16,693 nucleotides of DNA from JALTBU01 sp964410645 (GTDB lineage: Bacteria > Campylobacterota > Campylobacteria > Campylobacterales > Nautiliaceae). The notes beneath the pieces were generated by a model, which had not been told where the DNA came from, did no database searches, and saw nothing but the letters and a program-made list of their open reading frames with translations. Location of the stretch: positions 1 through 16,693 of the forward strand of contig CAYPHV010000027.1 of NCBI GenBank assembly GCA_964410645.1, read 5' to 3'. The translations under genes and the position numbers were made by a program. Shown here piece by piece: positions 13,384 to 16,693 of this stretch. Every line of letters begins with the position of its first letter. Within the stretch, counting starts at the first letter, position 1.

Positions 13384-13839
13384 ATGAAAGTGGTTGCATC
13401 CAATAGAAAAGCATATTATGACTATGATATTTTTGATAAATATGAAGCCGGTATTGTGCTTAAGGGAAGCGAAGTAAAAGCATTAAGAGAAGGGAGAGTA
13501 AATTTAAAAGATTCTTTCGTAAAAATTCAAAATGGCGAAGTTTATTGGATGCAGGGCCATATCAGTAATCTTAATACGACTTATTCAGCATTCAGGCATG
13601 ATGAAAAAAGAGAGAGAAAACTTTTACTGCAACGCCAAGAAATTATGAAATTGTCAGGTTATACAAATGAAAAGGGTTATACATTAGTTCCTTTAAAAAT
13701 TTATTTTAATAAAAGAAATAAGGCAAAGATTGAGGTAGCGGTTGCCAAAGGTAGAAAAAATTACGATAAAAGAAGAGTTATGAAAGAAAAAGAGTTAAAA
13801 AAAGAAGCTGCGATGGCTATGAAGAAGTATGGATTTTAA
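13384..13839 (+). CDS. smpB: SsrA-binding protein SmpB
   Basis: The complete 151-residue SmpB, which binds tmRNA and delivers it to stalled ribosomes for trans-translation. Family motifs are NRKAYYDYDI near the N-terminus, GIVLKGSEVKALREGRVNLKDSFV, the NGEVYWMQGHIS strand, ERERKLLL-type helix residues, the TLVPLKIYFNKR strand, and the basic C-terminal tail (KGRKNYDKRR... to the end) that becomes helical in the decoding site. ATG at 13384 is preceded by AGGAG within ATAGGAGTT. It follows proB by 19 bp and is probably the last gene of the obgE-proB-smpB unit. The tmRNA gene ssrA is not in the window. Confidence 0.97.
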   Translation: MKVVASNRKAYYDYDIFDKYEAGIVLKGSEVKALREGRVNLKDSFVKIQNGEVYWMQGHISNLNTTYSAFRHDEKRERKLLLQRQEIMKLSGYTNEKGYTLVPLKIYFNKRNKAKIEVAVAKGRKNYDKRRVMKEKELKKEAAMAMKKYGF

Positions 13840-13851
13840 ACATTATTTTAA

Positions 13852-13865
13852 TTTATTTAGTCAGT
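13852..13865 (+). repeat. 14-bp relic matching the right end of the inverted-repeat element
   Basis: TTTATTTAGTCAGT is identical to positions 11481-11494 in the right arm of the 128-bp element. After that the sequence diverges (accttag instead of gtcata). It lies 12 bp after the smpB stop, at the junction with the MacAB-type operon, and could mark an old insertion or recombination point. Confidence 0.4.
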
Positions 13866-13902
13866 ACCTTAGATTGATTTAATTATATTATAAAAACTTT
13901 TT

Positions 13903-13911
13903 TGTTATAAT
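13903..13911 (+). promoter_or_regulatory. Extended -10 promoter of the MacAB-type operon
   Basis: TGTTATAAT matches TGnTATAAT. The predicted start near 13918 leaves a 42-nt leader before the GTG start at 13960. No consensus -35 is found. Confidence 0.5.
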
Positions 13912-13915
13912 ATCA

Positions 13916-13929
13916 ACTAACCAGTCGGT
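13916..13929. promoter_or_regulatory. Operator-like imperfect palindrome at the export operon start
   Basis: ACTAACCAGTCGGT has symmetric AC-N2-AC-N2-GT-N2-GT pairs; all other positions are transition mismatches. It covers the predicted transcription start, a position where repressors act. TetR-family repressors of efflux operons often bind imperfect palindromes of this type. No tetR gene is in the window, so this is a candidate only. Confidence 0.3.
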
Positions 13930-13959
13930 ATAAAATTATATAAATTCAAAAGGAAAATA

Positions 13960-14834
13960 GTGTCAAGTATTCAAGAAATTATAAACAAAAAACCATCAAC
14001 TAAAAAATGGTGGATTATTTCAATGCTTATTATTTTAATTGGTATTGGAAGTTATCTTGCTTTAAGTAATAAAAAACAAAAAACAAAAAGTTACATAACA
14101 AAAGTTGTTACAATAGGAGATATAAATACAACCGTATCAGAAACTGGAAATATCAATCCAACAGATACAGTGGATATTGGTACAGATATTTCTGGTAAAG
14201 TTACTAAAATTTTTGTAGATTATAANNNNNNNNNNNNNNNNNNNNNNNNNNNNNNNNNNNNNNNNNNNNNNNNNNNNNNNNNNNNNNNNNNNNNNNNNNN
14301 NNNNNNNNNNNNNNNNNNNNNNNNNTTGAAGTTGGTCAAACAGTTGTAGCATCTTTTCAAACTCCAACTCTTTTTAAAATAGCTGAAAATCTTACTAAAA
14401 TGCAACTTGAAGTTAGTATTGATGAAAACGATATAGCAAAAGTTAAAGTTAATGATATTGTAAGATTTAGCGTTGATGCTTATGAAAACAGATTTTTTAA
14501 TGGAAAAATTTCTCAAATAAGACTTGCACCACAAAATATAAACGGAGTTGTAACTTACACCGCAATTGTAGATGTGAATAACTCAAATTTACTTTTAAAA
14601 CCAGGAATGAGTGCAAATATAGATATTATTACTAAAACTTTGAAAAATGTGAAAATAATCCCTCGAGCTGCTCTGCTTTATAATCCAAAAAAAGATAATA
14701 CAATCTATATCCTAAAAAATAATAAACCAACAGAAATAAAAGTAAAGATTTTAGGATTCAGTAATGAAAAATGTGCTGTAAAATCAGATAAATTACAAGC
14801 AAATCAAAAAGTTATAATTGCAGAAAAAAGATGA
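13960..14834 (+). CDS. MacA-type periplasmic adaptor (membrane fusion protein), interrupted by assembly gap
   Basis: An HlyD/MacA-family adaptor linking an inner-membrane exporter to an outer-membrane channel. The first part (residues 1-88) has an N-terminal membrane anchor at about 17-36 and the barrel strand ending DISGKVTKIFVDY. A run of 100 N follows. After it, another frame (from 14328) continues with VGQTVVASFQTPTLFKIAENLTKMQ, SIDENDIAKV and KPGMSANIDI, typical of MacA after the lipoyl and hairpin region. The two halves clearly belong to one protein. A coding join needs a gap length of 2 modulo 3, so the 100 N are a placeholder. By family comparison I infer that over 100 residues (lipoyl domain and coiled-coil hairpin) are missing. 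The start is GTG 13960 with AGGA 5 bp upstream. The stop overlaps the ATPase start (ATGA). Confidence 0.85.
14226..14325. other. Assembly gap (100 N)
   Basis: Exactly 100 undetermined bases interrupt the adaptor gene. The round number and the frame mismatch across it indicate a scaffold gap of unknown length, not a measured one. Nothing can be said about its content except that it should encode the middle of the adaptor. Confidence 0.97.
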
Positions 14835-15493
14835 TTAAATTAAAAAATATAACAAAATTTTATGGAAGTGGTAATACCAAAACAGAAGTTTTAAAAGGAA
14901 TTAATTTAGATGTAAAAGAGGGTGAATTTATAGCTTTGATGGGGCCTAGTGGAAGTGGAAAATCAACTCTTATGAATATTTTAGGAACACTTGATGTGCC
15001 TACAAATGGAGAATATTATTTGGAAAACAGTGATGTTTCAAAGCTAAACACTATTCAAAGAACTATGATTAGAAGATATATTTTTGGATTTGTATTTCAA
15101 AGCTTTAATCTGCTTAAAAAAACATCAGCTTTAGATAATGTTCAAGTTCCACTAATTTATCAAGGACTTCCAAAAAAAGAGAGAATTTTAAGAGCAAAAA
15201 CAGCGTTAAAAGAAGTTGACTTGGGCAATAGAATCAATTATAAAACAAACCAATTAAGTGGAGGTCAGCAACAAAGAGTTGCAATAGCTAGAGCAATAGT
15301 TACAAAACCAAAAATTTTGTTTGCAGATGAGCCGACTGGGAACTTGGATTCTGTTAGAAGCACGGAAACTATGAAGCTTTTAAAAAAGTTAAATAACAAA
15401 GGAATAACTATAATTATGGTAACTCACGAAGAGAATATGGCCCAATATGCTTCAAAAACAGTGCATATGAAAGATGGTGTATTATGCTTTTAA
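14831..15493 (+). CDS. MacB-type ABC transporter ATP-binding protein
   Basis: A 220-residue ABC ATPase of the MacB/LolD/FtsE group, which powers periplasmic-facing mechanotransmission and not classical membrane translocation. Motifs: Walker A GPSGSGKST (38-46), Q-loop Gln90 (FVFQSFNLL), signature LSGGQQQRVAIARA (142-155), Walker B ILFADE (162-167) with the D-loop GNLD, and the switch His199 (MVTHE). The start overlaps the adaptor stop by 4 bp, and the 3' end overlaps the permease start by 10 bp, so the three genes are tightly coupled. In E. coli MacB the ATPase and permease are one polypeptide; here they are separate, a common arrangement. The adaptor upstream argues for MacAB-type export over lipoprotein sorting. 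Confidence 0.93.
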   Translation: MIKLKNITKFYGSGNTKTEVLKGINLDVKEGEFIALMGPSGSGKSTLMNILGTLDVPTNGEYYLENSDVSKLNTIQRTMIRRYIFGFVFQSFNLLKKTSALDNVQVPLIYQGLPKKERILRAKTALKEVDLGNRINYKTNQLSGGQQQRVAIARAIVTKPKILFADEPTGNLDSVRSTETMKLLKKLNNKGITIIMVTHEENMAQYASKTVHMKDGVLCF

Positions 15494-16692
15494 ATGCCCT
15501 AATTCAAGCACTTGCAGAAATAAAAAGAAATATATTCCGCTCCCTTCTTACCGCCCTTGGAATTATAATTGGAATCGCATCCGTTGTAGCTATGGTAAAT
15601 ATCGGGAAAAGCGCCTCTAAAACAATTACAGGAAGTATTAGCAAACTTGGAAGTAATAATCTATTTATAATCCCCGGACAAATTAAAGGAGCAGGTGGAA
15701 GGACTCATAATGCACCTTTGTTTGATCTAAAAGATGTTACTATCTTAAAAAAATCTATTTATACAATAGACGCTATTTCACCACTTGAAACAGTTGGTGT
15801 ACTTTCAATATACAAAAATAGAAACTATTCAACTATGCTAAGAGGAATAAATAATGACTTTTTTATAATTAACGATTATCATCTAAAAAATGGAGAGCTT
15901 TTTAGTAAAAGTGATTTAAGCGGTGGGAAAAACAAGTGTATAATCGGACAGACTGTTTATGATAAACTTTTTGTTAATAAAAATGCTATTGGAAAAATTA
16001 TAAATTTAAATAAATTTTCTTGTGAAATTGTAGGAGTTTTGAAGCCAAAAGGTGCTGATACATTCGGAAGAGACCAAGATGATGTAATATTTGCTCCTAT
16101 TAAATTTGTTCAAAGAAGATTTACAGGAAGTAACAAAGTAAATTTAATGGTAGCAAGTGTAAAAAAAGATATTCCATTAAAACTTGCAAAAGCACAAATA
16201 GCAAAAATTTTAAGACAAATTAGAGAAATTAAAAAAGGTGAAGAAGATAACTTCTCAATACGAGATTTAACCGCACTTTTACATACACTTCAAAAAATAG
16301 CTTCAACTCTAACCTTAACGCTAGGAGCAGTTGCAGCTATTAGTTTGATTGTTGGAGGTATCGGAATTATGAATATAATGCTCGTTTCTGTTACTGAAAG
16401 AACTCGTGAAATTGGGGTAAGAATGGCTGTGGGAGCTACTAAAAATGATATTTTATCTCAATTTTTGATTGAATCATCTGTTTTATCATCGATTGGAGGA
16501 ATTATTGGTATAATTTTGGGTGTAACAATTAGCTATTTTGTAGAAAAATTTATGCATTTAGATTTTGTTTTTAATATAGAAATTATGATTATTGCGACCC
16601 TATTTTCTGTATTTATAGGAATATTCTTCGGATTTATTCCAGCAAGAAAAGCAGCAAATTTAAATCCAATAGATGCATTAAGATATGAATAA
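15484..16692 (+). CDS. MacB-type ABC transporter permease (FtsX-like)
   Basis: A complete 402-residue permease with MacB topology. One N-terminal membrane helix (about 20-40, after the LAEIKRNIFRSLLTALGIIIGI signature) is followed by a large periplasmic domain (about 45-270) and three C-terminal helices (about 277-303, 333-352 and 367-386). The coupling motif TERTREIGVRMAVGA and the closing PARKAANLNPIDALRYE are hallmarks of MacB/FtsX permeases. ATG at 15484 overlaps the ATPase gene by 10 bp; the stop TAA ends at 16692, one base before the window end. With the adaptor and ATPase it should form a tripartite pump that needs a TolC-like outer-membrane channel, which could lie just downstream. 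Substrates in the family include macrolides, peptides, toxins and heme precursors; none can be chosen here. Confidence 0.94.
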   Translation: MLLNALIQALAEIKRNIFRSLLTALGIIIGIASVVAMVNIGKSASKTITGSISKLGSNNLFIIPGQIKGAGGRTHNAPLFDLKDVTILKKSIYTIDAISPLETVGVLSIYKNRNYSTMLRGINNDFFIINDYHLKNGELFSKSDLSGGKNKCIIGQTVYDKLFVNKNAIGKIINLNKFSCEIVGVLKPKGADTFGRDQDDVIFAPIKFVQRRFTGSNKVNLMVASVKKDIPLKLAKAQIAKILRQIREIKKGEEDNFSIRDLTALLHTLQKIASTLTLTLGAVAAISLIVGGIGIMNIMLVSVTERTREIGVRMAVGATKNDILSQFLIESSVLSSIGGIIGIILGVTISYFVEKFMHLDFVFNIEIMIIATLFSVFIGIFFGFIPARKAANLNPIDALRYE

Positions 16693-16693
16693 A

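Noticed and set aside
14400..14834. A separate small gene starting at ATG 14400
   Set aside because: The frame is open from 14328 back to the gap and encodes the continuous MacA C-terminal half. The ATG is an internal methionine (LTKMQLE).
1..16693. CRISPR array, phage, toxin-antitoxin or defence system
   Set aside because: I saw no regularly spaced repeats, Cas, phage structural, toxin-antitoxin or restriction genes; the genes present are housekeeping and transport.

Overview
The window is an AT-rich, densely packed bacterial chromosome segment. It most resembles the Campylobacterota (Epsilonproteobacteria), probably the Nautiliales (Caminibacter/Nautilia/Lebetimonas type). Supporting points are the rplU-rpmA-obgE-proB order as I recall it from Campylobacter, a short proB without a PUA domain, a TRAP dicarboxylate transporter, frequent TTG/GTG starts, and promoters with an extended -10 (TGATATAAT) and little or no -35. 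The genus is inference. A run of exactly 100 N at 14226-14325 shows that this is a scaffold from a draft assembly.

Layout. (1) 1-263, minus strand: the remains of an HD-GYP phosphodiesterase domain with no usable start, no HD core and a mutated metal-ligand histidine. A 24-bp repeat copy lies 8 bp from its broken 5' end. (2) 317-2569, plus: RNase Z and MoeA from one strong promoter. (3) 2559-4034, minus: dnaX, whose 3' end overlaps moeA by 11 bp, and then a tRNA-Met gene (4168-4244) with its own consensus promoter. (4) 4336-7244, plus: a dctPQM TRAP transporter operon with translationally overlapping genes, behind a perfect 15-bp palindrome and an extended -10. (5) 7302-9302: groES-groEL behind a near-perfect sigma70 promoter. 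(6) 9415-10664: a patatin-like lipase and RidA. (7) 10742-11328: ribosomal proteins L21 and L27. (8) 11373-11500: a 128-bp MITE-like element with perfect 17-bp terminal inverted repeats, placed inside the usual L21-L27-Obg cluster. (9) 11561-13839: obgE, proB and smpB. (10) 13852-16692: a short repeat relic, then a promoter with an operator-like site, and a MacAB-type export operon (membrane fusion protein broken by the assembly gap, ATPase, permease).

Most genes are housekeeping: tRNA maturation, molybdenum cofactor, replication, protein folding, ribosome assembly and rescue, proline synthesis. The transport functions are dicarboxylate-type uptake (TRAP) and drug or peptide export (MacAB-like). 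I found no defence island, CRISPR array, phage or complete transposon. The points most worth following are the eroded HD-GYP gene, the short inverted-repeat element with two related fragments elsewhere, and the palindromic operator of the TRAP operon. The longest stretch without a protein gene, 4035-4426, holds the tRNA, its promoter, the dnaX and dctP promoters and the palindrome. The 232-bp stretch 11329-11560 holds the MITE-like element and the obgE promoter.
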